From contig CP021371.1 of assembly GCA_002600635.1 (NCBI GenBank), forward strand, positions 4,672,001 to 4,736,000: DNA of 64,000 bases, given 5' to 3'. The stretch comes from Rhizobium sp. ACO-34A. GTDB taxonomy: Bacteria; Pseudomonadota; Alphaproteobacteria; Rhizobiales; Rhizobiaceae. The notes below the pieces were generated by a model. That model worked only from the letters and a program-made list of their open reading frames with translations, was not told the origin of the DNA and searched no databases. The position numbers and the translations under genes were made by a program. Below, piece by piece: positions 21,192 through 29,699 of this stretch (its first letter is position 1; every line of letters starts with the position of its first letter).

Positions 21192-22076
21192 TCAATCGAG
21201 GTTCGCCTTGCGCCAGATGGACGGCGACACGCCGACCTGACGACGGAAGACGCGGGCAAAATGCGCCGGATCGGCAAAGCCCGTCTCGGCCGCGACCGTG
21301 GTCAGCGACATGTCACGCCGGCGCAGGAATTCCTTGACCCGCACCATGCGCACCTTCATCTGCCAGCGATGGGGCGGCAGTCCGGTGGACGCCTTGAAGG
21401 CATGGCTGAAATGGGAGGGCGACAGTCCGGTAAGCGCCGCAAGCTCGTCCAGACGGATGGCGCGCAGGCAATGCTCCTCGATGAACTCCGTCGCCTTGCG
21501 CAATTGCCAGGCGGCGAGCTTGGAGCGCTGGCGCTCGACGGCGGCGCCGATCTTCAGGACGTCGATCAGCAGGGCGAGCGTCAATCCGTCGCCGTAGAGA
21601 CCATGCAGGGGATCGGGCGCGGCGCATTCGGCGGCGATCAGGTCCGCGAGCGACAGCAGACGCGCCTCGTCGCAAAGGAAACGCGGCTCCTCCAGCGTAT
21701 GCGGAGGCAGGTCTTCGCCGAAACGGCGGGTCAGCCCGTCGACATCGAAATGCAGGTCCAGATGGCGCAGGAAGCGGATGCCGCGCATTTCGGTGCGCAT
21801 CTCCATGCCGGCTGGAATGAAGGATATGGCACGTCGCTGGCACGCGGTCAGCGGAACCGTTCCGAGTTCCGCCATGCTGAAATCGCCGTCTGCGCCGAAC
21901 TGGGCATCGAGAACGGCGAAGAGCCGCGGATCATGCCCGACATAATAACCGCCGGCTTCCGGCGCGCAGTCGACATTCCAGAGATCGGCAACCATGCCAT
22001 CCCAGTAGCGGCGGTGAAATCCCTGAATGACCGAGAAGCCATCGATGCGATTGTTCATGCGGGGCAGATAACTCAT
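21192..22076 (-). CDS. AraC-family transcriptional regulator
   Basis: Predicted activator of the adjacent siderophore uptake genes. The 294-residue product has an N-terminal ligand-binding part and a C-terminal pair of helix-turn-helix motifs (IRLDELAALTGLSPSHFSHAF near residue 213 and SLTTVAAETGFADPAHFARVFR near residue 262). The ATG at 22076 follows GAGGAG; the reading frame extends 29 codons upstream with no better start. It lies between a receptor gene and divergent fhuCDB, the usual position for AraC-type siderophore sensors, which respond to the imported ferric siderophore. The ligand is unknown. Confidence 0.88.
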   Translation of the reverse strand: MSYLPRMNNRIDGFSVIQGFHRRYWDGMVADLWNVDCAPEAGGYYVGHDPRLFAVLDAQFGADGDFSMAELGTVPLTACQRRAISFIPAGMEMRTEMRGIRFLRHLDLHFDVDGLTRRFGEDLPPHTLEEPRFLCDEARLLSLADLIAAECAAPDPLHGLYGDGLTLALLIDVLKIGAAVERQRSKLAAWQLRKATEFIEEHCLRAIRLDELAALTGLSPSHFSHAFKASTGLPPHRWQMKVRMVRVKEFLRRRDMSLTTVAAETGFADPAHFARVFRRQVGVSPSIWRKANLD

Positions 22077-22147
22077 TCCGCTCCTCGTAAGGCAGGCCCC
22101 GGGCAAGATAGCCCCGCGGGCCGATGGCGTTGTTGGAAAGATATACT

Positions 22148-22162
22148 TGATCAGAAATATCA
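22148..22162. promoter_or_regulatory. IRO (RirA-type) box between araC-type gene and fhuC
   Basis: TGATCAGAAATATCA is a second perfect TGA-N9-TCA, 52 bases before the fhuC start and 72 before the AraC regulator start, so it could repress both divergent transcripts when iron is sufficient. Confidence 0.65.
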
Positions 22163-22213
22163 TATTTAGTAACGCAGTGACAACCGATGTTGCGCAGGTG
22201 CGAAGGAGCGGGC

Positions 22214-23029
22214 ATGACGAAGAACCAGAGGCCGGTCGACGGCGTGGACCGATCCAGCCAGGCCTTCCGTGTCGAGGGCGTCGGGCTCACCCTCGAAGGA
22301 CGCGCCATCCTGAAGGATGTATCGCTGGATTTCGCCGCGGACGAGATCACCGCTCTCGTGGGTCACAACGGCTCCGGCAAGTCGACGCTCCTGAAGATCA
22401 TGGCGCGCCAGCAGGGCCAGAATTCCGGCACGGTCTATTACGGCGGGCAGCCAACCTCGTCCTTCGACGCGCGCGCCTTTTCCCGCTCCGTCGCCTATCT
22501 GCCGCAGGATGTCGGCGCCGGCGCCGGCATGACCGTGCGCGAACTGGTGGCCTGCGGACGTTACCCCTGGCACGGCGCGCTGGGCCGCTTTACCGATCGC
22601 GACCGCCAGAAGGTCGAGGAAGCGCTGGCGCTCACCCATCTCGACCCCTTTGCCGACCGGCTGGTCGAGACGCTGTCCGGCGGTGAACGGCAGCGCGCCT
22701 GGATCGCCATGCTGGTGGCCCAGGACAGCGAATGCCTGCTTTTGGATGAGCCGACCTCGGCGCTGGACATCGCCCATCAGATGGAGGTGCTCTCGCTCGT
22801 TCGCCGGCTTTCGCGCGAAAAGGGCCTGAGCGTGGTGATCGTGCTGCACGACATCAACATGGCCGCCCGTTTCTGCGACCGCATCCATGCGCTCAAGGGC
22901 GGCATCGTCGCCGCAAGCGGCACGCCCGCCGAGATCCTGCAGCGCGACGCGCTGGAAAACATCTACGGCATCGCCATGGACGTGATGCCTCATCCGGCAC
23001 TCAGCATCCCGCTCGCCTATGTCTCCTGA
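22214..23029 (+). CDS. fhuC: Ferric-siderophore ABC transporter ATPase (FhuC)
   Basis: Cytosolic ATPase of the ferric hydroxamate importer. The 271-residue product shows Walker A GHNGSGKSTLL near residue 48, the siderophore-ABC block YLPQDVGAGAGMTVRELVACGRYPWHG, signature TLSGGERQRAWIAM near residue 154 and Walker B LLLDEPTSALDI. The ATG at 22214 follows AAGGAG at 5 bases; the frame is open further upstream but without a comparable site. It overlaps fhuD by 11 bases, and fhuD overlaps fhuB, so fhuCDB is one coupled operon read away from the araC-type gene. Confidence 0.93.
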   Translation: MTKNQRPVDGVDRSSQAFRVEGVGLTLEGRAILKDVSLDFAADEITALVGHNGSGKSTLLKIMARQQGQNSGTVYYGGQPTSSFDARAFSRSVAYLPQDVGAGAGMTVRELVACGRYPWHGALGRFTDRDRQKVEEALALTHLDPFADRLVETLSGGERQRAWIAMLVAQDSECLLLDEPTSALDIAHQMEVLSLVRRLSREKGLSVVIVLHDINMAARFCDRIHALKGGIVAASGTPAEILQRDALENIYGIAMDVMPHPALSIPLAYVS

Positions 23030-23939
23030 ACATCACGGCCGGCCGGGGGTGCGGCGCCGGGCGCTGCTGAAGATGATGGCGGGTGCGGCAGCCCTGCCCG
23101 CCCAGATGGCTGCACTGCCTGCCCGGGCAGAAGGCGTGCCGACGAAGATCGTCAGCCTCGATTACGGCCTCGCCTCGACCATGCTGTCGCTCGGCGTCAC
23201 ACCGGCTGCGGTCGCCTCGCTCGCCGATTGGGGCAGGTGGATGGTCGAACCGGAAATGCCGGCAAGCGTCATCGACCTCGGCAACTCGTGGGAAGTCAAC
23301 TTCGAGATCCTCGCCGCGCTGAAACCCGACCTGATCCTGACCACGCCCTATCTCGACACACTCCTGCCCAGGCTGGAGGCGACGGCACCGGTGCTGCGGC
23401 TGGAAATCTTCACGCCTGAAACCGGGGAGATCCTGCCGGCTGCAATCGCTGCCACTCGCAAGCTTGCCGCCGCCATCGGTCGGGCGGACGAAGGCGAGCG
23501 CTTTCTGGCCGGGGCGGAAGCCCTGTTCGCCGATTGCCGCCGCAGACTTGAACCACTGTCGCCACCACCTCTTGCTCTGGTCAGCTTCATGGATGCCCGC
23601 CACGCCCGCATCTATGGAGCACCGGGCCTGTTCGACAACGTGCTGCGCAAGATCGGCGTCGAGAACGCCTGGAAGGAAGAGTCGAACTTCTGGGGTTACC
23701 AGACCATCGGCATCGAGGAACTGTCGCGGATAACCGATCCGCGGGCCCGGCTGATCGCCTTCGAACCGCTTCCCGGAGATGTTTTGCCGAAGCTCGACCA
23801 GAGCCCGCTCTGGCAGGCCCTGCCCTTTGCCCGGCCCGGACATTTCTCGGTCGTGCCCCCTGCCCTGATGTTCGGCATGGTCAACGAGGCCACCCGCTTC
23901 GCCTCGATCATAACGCGTGAACTGGAATCCGGCTCATGA
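23019..23939 (+). CDS. fhuD: Ferric-siderophore periplasmic binding protein (FhuD)
   Basis: Periplasmic receptor that passes ferric hydroxamates to FhuB. The 306-residue product has a Tat-like N terminus (RRRALLKMMAGAAAL near residue 12), as in E. coli FhuD, and the class III binding-protein fold with KIVSLDYGLASTMLSLGV, LAALKPDLILTTPYLD and a C-terminal WQALPFARPGHFSVV region. Its ATG lies inside the end of fhuC, and its stop overlaps the fhuB ATG by 4 bases. Identification rests on the fold and the operon; the exact siderophore is unknown. Confidence 0.91.
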   Translation: MSPEHHGRPGVRRRALLKMMAGAAALPAQMAALPARAEGVPTKIVSLDYGLASTMLSLGVTPAAVASLADWGRWMVEPEMPASVIDLGNSWEVNFEILAALKPDLILTTPYLDTLLPRLEATAPVLRLEIFTPETGEILPAAIAATRKLAAAIGRADEGERFLAGAEALFADCRRRLEPLSPPPLALVSFMDARHARIYGAPGLFDNVLRKIGVENAWKEESNFWGYQTIGIEELSRITDPRARLIAFEPLPGDVLPKLDQSPLWQALPFARPGHFSVVPPALMFGMVNEATRFASIITRELESGS

Positions 23940-25909
23940 CCGGGACATCCACGAGACTTTCCCTCGGGCCGGCGATCGTGACGCTTGCGATGGCGCTGCT
24001 GGCAGCAGCCATCGCCTGGCTGCAGGTCGCGCCCGCCCTCGAAGCCGCACCCGCAGCCGGTTATGACGTGCCGCGCATGGTGCTCCTCTATTCCACCCTG
24101 CCCCGCATGGCGACCGCACTGCTGGCCGGTGCGGCACTTGCGCTTTCCGGCGCGCTCTTCCAGCAGGTGCTGCGCAATCCGCTGGCTTCGCCGACGACGC
24201 TCGGCATTTCGGCCGGCGCGAACCTGGCGCTTGCCATCGCAACCCTGTTTGCCCCTGCCCTGCTCGGTTTCGGCCGCGATCTCGTTGCCATCACCGGCAG
24301 CGGGATCGCAGCAGCGCTCGTCTTCATGCTCGGCGCGCGCCGGGGCTTTTCCCCCTTCTCGCTGGTGCTCTCCGGCCTCGTCATCAGCCTGTGGTGCGGC
24401 GCGCTCTCGGCGATCCTGATGCTGCTCAACGAGCGCTATCTCATCAGCCTGTTCATCTGGGGTTCCGGATCGCTCTCCCAGCAGAGCTGGTCCATCCCTC
24501 TTTCGCTGCTGCCGAAAATCGGCGCCATCGCGATCCTTTCGGCGCTGATCATCCGGCCGCTTTCCCTGCTGGAGCTTGGCGAGGCCGGCGCATCCGCACT
24601 TGGCCTGCGCATCGCACAGCTGCGTTTCATCGCCGTGGCCGCAGCCGTCACGCTTGCGGCCTTCGTCACCAGCGCCGTCGGCGTCATCGGTTTCATCGGT
24701 CTGGTCGCACCGACCATCGCCAGACTTTCGGGCGCAAGACGCCCGGTCGAAATTCTCGTCTGGTCGACATTGATGGGCGCATCGCTCCTGTGGTTTGCCG
24801 ATAGCGGAGTACAGTATCTGGCAGGCGCCATGGCCGACTTCCTGCCGACGGGAGCCGTGACCGCGGTGTTCGGCTCACCGCTCCTTCTCCTGCTCTTGCC
24901 GCGGCTGAAGACCCGCCACCGGATCCTGCAGGGACGAACGCGGCAAGCCGGCAGGCTGGCCATCGGCCCCAAGGCGCTTCCCCTGGCGCTGGTCACCGTC
25001 ATTCTGGCCGTGCTGGTCGCCCTCTTCATCGGTCGCGCGATCGACGGGACCTGGGCCTTGCCCGACGCCTCCATCGCAAGCGAGATCCTGGGGCTGAGAA
25101 CGCCAAGGGTCTTCGCAGCACTCGCGTCCGGCGCCATGCTCGCCGTTGCAGGCGTCATCCTGCAGCGCCTCACCGGCAACGAGATGGCAAGCCCGGAGGT
25201 TCTCGGCATCAGCGCCGGAGCCACCTTCGGCGTCACCATTGCCGTCTTTGCGATCGCCGCTCCGGGCCTCGCCAGCCAGCTCGGCTTTGCCGCTTTCGGA
25301 GCCCTGGTCGTCCTCGCGGTGATCTTCGCCTTCTCCGTCCGCTCGGGCCTCGCCCCGGAAAGAGTTCTGCTCGCCGGCATCGCGCTCAGCGCCATGGTCG
25401 ATGCCGTCGTCGGCATCCTGACGGCGAGCGGCGACCCCCGCTCCTTTTTCCTGATGCGCTGGATGAGCGGCTCGACCTACACCATCGACGGCATCACCGC
25501 GATCACCGCTTCGGTCGCCGCGGTGATCCTTATCGCAACGGCATTCTCGACGCGGCGCTGGCTGGATATCCTGCCGCTCGGACCGCAGGCGGCAACCGCC
25601 GTCGGCCTGCCGCTTACGTCGTCGAGGCTGGCGCTGTTCGGCCTTGCCGGACTGCTGAGCGCCGCGGCAACGCTGAGCGTCGGCCCCTTGAGCTTCATCG
25701 GCCTGATGGCCCCGCATCTGGCGCGCGAAGCGGGCCTTGTCCGCGCATTGCCCCAGATGGCGGGCGCGGCTGCGATCGGCGGCGGGCTGATGGTGCTGGC
25801 GGACTGGGTGGGACGCACCGTGGTCTTCCCTTACGCCATACCGGCAGGGCTGGTTTCGGCACTGGTCGGCGCACCCTTCCTGATGCTGATGCTGAGACGG
25901 AAAGCCTGA
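23936..25909 (+). CDS. fhuB: Ferric-siderophore permease, fused double-length (FhuB)
   Basis: Inner-membrane permease of the ferric hydroxamate importer. At 657 residues it is two BtuC/FecCD-like halves in one chain, as in E. coli FhuB. The pair of repeats is visible: PRMATALLAGAALALSGALFQQVLRNPLASP near residue 45 and PRVFAALASGAMLAVAGVILQRLTGNEMASP near residue 385, each followed by LGISAGA, and a GFIGLVAP/SFIGLMAPH block in each half. About 20 transmembrane helices are expected. It ends 4 bases before the 3' end of the convergent fhuF-type gene. Confidence 0.95.
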   Translation: MTGTSTRLSLGPAIVTLAMALLAAAIAWLQVAPALEAAPAAGYDVPRMVLLYSTLPRMATALLAGAALALSGALFQQVLRNPLASPTTLGISAGANLALAIATLFAPALLGFGRDLVAITGSGIAAALVFMLGARRGFSPFSLVLSGLVISLWCGALSAILMLLNERYLISLFIWGSGSLSQQSWSIPLSLLPKIGAIAILSALIIRPLSLLELGEAGASALGLRIAQLRFIAVAAAVTLAAFVTSAVGVIGFIGLVAPTIARLSGARRPVEILVWSTLMGASLLWFADSGVQYLAGAMADFLPTGAVTAVFGSPLLLLLLPRLKTRHRILQGRTRQAGRLAIGPKALPLALVTVILAVLVALFIGRAIDGTWALPDASIASEILGLRTPRVFAALASGAMLAVAGVILQRLTGNEMASPEVLGISAGATFGVTIAVFAIAAPGLASQLGFAAFGALVVLAVIFAFSVRSGLAPERVLLAGIALSAMVDAVVGILTASGDPRSFFLMRWMSGSTYTIDGITAITASVAAVILIATAFSTRRWLDILPLGPQAATAVGLPLTSSRLALFGLAGLLSAAATLSVGPLSFIGLMAPHLAREAGLVRALPQMAGAAAIGGGLMVLADWVGRTVVFPYAIPAGLVSALVGAPFLMLMLRRKA

Positions 25910-25913
25910 GAAA

Positions 25914-26717
25914 TCAGTTGCGGCCCTGTGGCAGGGGGCAGACCATGCCGCATCCGGCAATGCCCGGCAGCGCATAGCGCAGGCAGCAGACCCGGCGACG
26001 GTCGATGGTTTCGCCACCCTGCCCGCATTCCTGCCGGATCATGCCATGCATCGGGTTCTTCCAGCCATCCGGCCAGAACGGATCATCGAGCAGCGCCCTG
26101 CCCTCGACGGCAAGCGCCGGATCGGTGAGCCGCCCGACTTCCCCGACGATCCAGCCGAGATACCCGGCTGCATTCGCCCAGATGAGCTTGCGGCTGACGC
26201 CGGCCTGCGCAGCGATGGCGTCGATCAAGGGCTCCGCATGCTCGCGGACGACATCGGAAAAGGCGTCATGCACGCTGGCTCCTTCGTCCTCTCGCCCCCA
26301 GTCGGAAAGCACAAAGGCTCGCGGTTCGCCGCTCCTGGCGTCGACGGCAAGGCTCAGGCGATCGAGACAGAGCGGCAGGACGCGCCGCAGTTCCAGCCAG
26401 GAAACGGCAGCCCCGATCATCAGGGTGCTGAAGTAATACATGGTCCACATGGAGACCACGGCCCGCCGGTCGCCATCCCCGTAACGAAGGGCGTAGCGGT
26501 CGATGAGACGGGAGAATGTTTCCTCGCCTGTCAGCGCCAGACAGCTCAGGACTTCGGTATCATCAGGTGCGCGCGAGACGAACTTACCGGTGCAATAGAC
26601 GTATTTCGCCCCGGTCTTCCGCGCCAGCACATCGGCGAAATCGATAATACCGGCCACGTCCTTCGACGCGGCCGGATGATCGATCACCGGTCTTTCGCTG
26701 GCAACGCCCGGGGTCAC
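25914..26717 (-). CDS. fhuF: Siderophore-iron reductase FhuF family
   Basis: 2Fe-2S protein that reduces Fe(III) in imported ferric siderophores, cytosolic face of the membrane. The 267-residue product ends with the cluster-binding motif CCLRYALPGIAGCGMVC, that is CC-x10-C-x3-C; E. coli FhuF has CC-x10-C-x2-C, so one extra residue separates the last two ligands. The start is the GTG at 26717, the only plausible one, 4 bases after the stop of the upstream receptor gene, with GGTGAGG as ribosome-binding site. It is therefore co-transcribed with the second receptor and faces fhuB tail to tail. Confidence 0.87.
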   Translation of the reverse strand: MTPGVASERPVIDHPAASKDVAGIIDFADVLARKTGAKYVYCTGKFVSRAPDDTEVLSCLALTGEETFSRLIDRYALRYGDGDRRAVVSMWTMYYFSTLMIGAAVSWLELRRVLPLCLDRLSLAVDARSGEPRAFVLSDWGREDEGASVHDAFSDVVREHAEPLIDAIAAQAGVSRKLIWANAAGYLGWIVGEVGRLTDPALAVEGRALLDDPFWPDGWKNPMHGMIRQECGQGGETIDRRRVCCLRYALPGIAGCGMVCPLPQGRN

Positions 26718-26721
26718 GGCC

Positions 26722-28893
26722 TCACCAGGTGTATTTCAGCGTGCCGACGACCTTGCGGCGATCGCCATAATAGCAGGTACCGTAGTAGCAGGTCGTCTGA
26801 TACTCGCGGTCGAACAGGTTGGTCGCGTTGACGGCAAGGCTGAGGTTGTCCGTCACCTTGTACTTAACCGAGGCATCGACCACGGTGTAGGCGTCGATCG
26901 ATACGGTGTTTTCCGCATCGCCGAAGGTCTGGCCGACGTACCGCACGCCGCCGCCAAGCGTCAGGTCGCCGCGGATACCGTCACCGGGGATAGTGTAGTC
27001 GAGCCATGCGGAGGCAATATGCTCCGGCACACGGTCCGGCCGGTTGCCGGCATTGCCGCTGATGCCATCCTCGAGGATTTCCCCATCCCAGTAGGAATAG
27101 GCGAGCGTGAGGTTGAGGCGATCATTCAGCGCCATCTTGCCCTCAAGCTCGATGCCGCGCACCCGGACCTCGCCGATCTGCCGCTGCTCGACGGGCGAGA
27201 TGTAAGTGGGTACGTTGCTCTGCTTCAGGTCGAAGAAGGCGAGCGTGAAGAGCGCGTCGAAGCTCTCGGGGCGATACTTGATGCCGACTTCATACTGGGT
27301 GCCTTCCTGCGCCTTCAGCGAACCGTCCAGCGCATAGCCATTGGCGCTCGGGGCAACCAGCGGCTGGAAGGATTCGGAGTAGTTGGCGTAGACAGCCAGT
27401 TCCGGATTGATCTTGTAGGTGAGGCCGACGCGCGAGGTGAAGGCCTTCTCGGTGTCATCGTCCTGCAGGCCGGTATCCAGGTAATCGGCCACCGTGTTGA
27501 CGTAGTCGTAGCGGCCGCCGAGCGTCAGGATCCAGCGATCGTCGAAGGTCAGCTGTTCCTGTGCGTAGATGCCGAGCGCCTTCTGCTTCACGCGCCAGTC
27601 GACATACGGTCCAAGCGTGATGCAGCTTCGGCCGCAATAGACGGGATCATAGATGTCGATGCCCGGCGCCGTGCCGATATCGATATCTTCCCGGGTGTTG
27701 TCATAGGTGTAGTCGAGACCGACCAGCGTCTTGCTGTCGAACGCCTGCCAGCTCGCATCGTACTGGAGCTGATTGTCGATCGTAAAGCGATAGCCGCTGC
27801 TGTAGACCTGAAACGCCGTGCGATCGTCGGCCGGGTCCGTTGTGCCGCCATAGACCTGCTCGTAATCGAGATCGATATGGCTGTAGCGGGCGTTCTGCCG
27901 GAAGGTCAGGCCATTGTCGAACTCATGCTCGAACTGATAGCCGAGATCCGTCTGGGTCGTATTGAACTTGTTGTATTCTGGCTCACCGAGGAAAGTGTCG
28001 AGGTCTATGTCGACGCCATCGAAGAAGCCGTAGGACAGGCTGCTGTCACGCTTCGAATAATCCGTGAGGATGGTGAGCGAGGTGCCTTCCTCGGGCTTGA
28101 TGGTCAGGGCCGGCGCGATATAGAGCCGGTCGTCGTTGGAATAGTCGTAATTGGACGCCGCATCCTGCCACTTGCCGGTGAAGCGGTAGCTCCAGACGTC
28201 GCTGTCACCGATCGGGCCGCCGAAATCTGTGCCGGTCTCGATGTGCTCGTCGCCGAAGGTGGTGTAGACCTCCGCATGGAACTCATCCTGCGGGCGCTTG
28301 GTGATGGAATTGACCAGACCGCCGGGGCCATTGAGGCCGAACAGCGTCGATGTCGAGCCCTTGAGCACCTCGACGCGCTGCAGGCCATAAGGCTCAAGTC
28401 GGCTTGCGGTAAACCATGCCGGAATACGGGCTGGAAGGCCATCACGATAGCTGCCGAGCGCCGTCTGGTCGAAGCCGCGAATGCGAAGATAATCGTAGCG
28501 ATCGTCCGAGCCGAATTCATCGACGAGGACGCCGGCGGTATAGGAAACCGCCTGCTGAATGCTATCGACGCCGCGGGTCTCCATTTCCTTCTGCGTCACG
28601 ACCGAAACGGAAGCCGACGTGTCGATGATGGCAGTGCCGGTTTTCGTGCCCGTCGCCGACTCGGTGGCGACCACCGTCGCATCCGGACCGATGGGCCGTT
28701 CCTGCTTTCCGGTGACGACGATGGGCTTCAGCTCGGTGGTTGTGTCTTGCGTCGCGTCTTGCGCGACCGCACCACCTGCTGCAGCCAGCAGCGAAAGGGT
28801 CGCCGCTCCCGCAAGAAGCGCCTTGTGCCTCACGCCCGACGTTGTTCCGGCTAACCTCGCCCCGACCGTCGGTTGATCATTCCGCCGCTTCAT
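26722..28893 (-). CDS. Second TonB-dependent siderophore receptor
   Basis: Outer-membrane ferric-siderophore receptor, 723 residues. It has a long basic N terminus with a signal peptide ending near GGAVAQ (about residue 45), TonB-box-like LKPIVVTGKQ, plug blocks (VSVVTQKEMETRGVDSIQQ, RIRGFDQTALGSYRDGL, KGSTSTLFGLNGPGGLVN) and a barrel ending in GTLKYTW. The ATG at 28893 follows CAGGAGAGG. It heads a two-gene transcript with fhuF. It is clearly a paralogue of the receptor at 18854 rather than a copy; barrel sequences differ throughout. No exact TGA-N9-TCA box is visible upstream, only TGA-N10-TCA at about 28972-28987. Confidence 0.92.
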   Translation of the reverse strand: MKRRNDQPTVGARLAGTTSGVRHKALLAGAATLSLLAAAGGAVAQDATQDTTTELKPIVVTGKQERPIGPDATVVATESATGTKTGTAIIDTSASVSVVTQKEMETRGVDSIQQAVSYTAGVLVDEFGSDDRYDYLRIRGFDQTALGSYRDGLPARIPAWFTASRLEPYGLQRVEVLKGSTSTLFGLNGPGGLVNSITKRPQDEFHAEVYTTFGDEHIETGTDFGGPIGDSDVWSYRFTGKWQDAASNYDYSNDDRLYIAPALTIKPEEGTSLTILTDYSKRDSSLSYGFFDGVDIDLDTFLGEPEYNKFNTTQTDLGYQFEHEFDNGLTFRQNARYSHIDLDYEQVYGGTTDPADDRTAFQVYSSGYRFTIDNQLQYDASWQAFDSKTLVGLDYTYDNTREDIDIGTAPGIDIYDPVYCGRSCITLGPYVDWRVKQKALGIYAQEQLTFDDRWILTLGGRYDYVNTVADYLDTGLQDDDTEKAFTSRVGLTYKINPELAVYANYSESFQPLVAPSANGYALDGSLKAQEGTQYEVGIKYRPESFDALFTLAFFDLKQSNVPTYISPVEQRQIGEVRVRGIELEGKMALNDRLNLTLAYSYWDGEILEDGISGNAGNRPDRVPEHIASAWLDYTIPGDGIRGDLTLGGGVRYVGQTFGDAENTVSIDAYTVVDASVKYKVTDNLSLAVNATNLFDREYQTTCYYGTCYYGDRRKVVGTLKYTW

Positions 28894-29003
28894 AGACCTC
28901 TCCTGTTCATATCCGTCCAAAGTTCGGCTGCGGGTGTCCCCCACCGCATCACGAACCTGTGAACACTACAAAGTGAACAAAAGGAGTCAACTTTAAACTT
29001 GAT

Positions 29004-29033
29004 AAAAAAGGAAGAGATTAACACCTCTTCCTT
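29004..29033 (-). terminator. Terminator of the chvE-dgoA operon
   Basis: On the minus strand AAGGAAGAG pairs perfectly with CTCTTCCTT (29008-29033, 8-base loop), followed by a run of T (29004-29009 on the complement). It starts 10 bases after the dgoA stop, a strong intrinsic terminator. Confidence 0.92.
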
Positions 29034-29043
29034 CGCAGCGGCT

Positions 29044-29685
29044 TCAGGCGGCTGCAACCGCCTCATCATAGGCGACAATGGTCCTGGCCGCCCGTTCCGC
29101 GACGGTGGCAGCATCGTATCCCGGCTTGTAGAGGCTGGAACCGAGCCCGAAGCAGGTCACGCCGACCTTGAGATAGGCAGCGAAATCCGTTTCCGAAACA
29201 CCGCCGACGGCACCGATCGGCAGACCGGCCGGCAGGATCGCGCGGATGGCGTTGATGCCCTGCGCGCCGAGCACGCTGGCCGGGAAGAACTTGAGCGCCG
29301 CAGCACCGGACTTCGCAGCGAGAAGAGCCTCGGTCGGCGTGAAGACGCCCGGCATGGTGACCATGCCATGACCGACCGCGCGACGAATGACATCCGGCTC
29401 GACATTGGGCGTGACGAGCAGATTGCCGCCGGCATCGGCGAGCCGGTCGACATTGGCAACATCGAGCACCGTTCCGGCACCGATCAGGCAGGACGCCGGC
29501 GCGCGCTTGCGTGCCTTTTCGATCGACACGAAGGGATCGGGCGAATTCAGCGGCACCTCGATCGCCTCGAATCCGGCTTCAAGCAGCACATCGACGATCG
29601 GTTCGATCTCATCCGGCCTGACGCCGCGCAGGATCGCGACCAGATTGCGCTTGAGCTGAGGCCAGCCGACTGCGGAAGATGTCAT
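29044..29685 (-). CDS. dgoA: 2-dehydro-3-deoxy-6-phosphogalactonate aldolase DgoA
   Basis: Cleaves 2-keto-3-deoxy-6-phosphogalactonate to pyruvate and glyceraldehyde-3-phosphate, the last step of the DeLey-Doudoroff galactose route. The 213-residue product is a class I KDPG/KDPGal aldolase: LVAILRGVRPDEI at the N terminus, the Glu of FEAIEVPLNSPDP (residue about 41), GAGTVLD, and the Schiff-base lysine in ALKFFPAS near residue 130. The position after dgoK, with 14 bases between, supports the galactonate rather than gluconate substrate. It is the last gene of the sugar operon. Confidence 0.94.
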   Translation of the reverse strand: MTSSAVGWPQLKRNLVAILRGVRPDEIEPIVDVLLEAGFEAIEVPLNSPDPFVSIEKARKRAPASCLIGAGTVLDVANVDRLADAGGNLLVTPNVEPDVIRRAVGHGMVTMPGVFTPTEALLAAKSGAAALKFFPASVLGAQGINAIRAILPAGLPIGAVGGVSETDFAAYLKVGVTCFGLGSSLYKPGYDAATVAERAARTIVAYDEAVAAA

Positions 29686-29699
29686 GACGGGTTACTCCT

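Noticed and set aside
28972..28987. RirA box upstream of the second TonB receptor
   Set aside because: The best candidate is TGA-N10-TCA, one base too long for the operator pattern.
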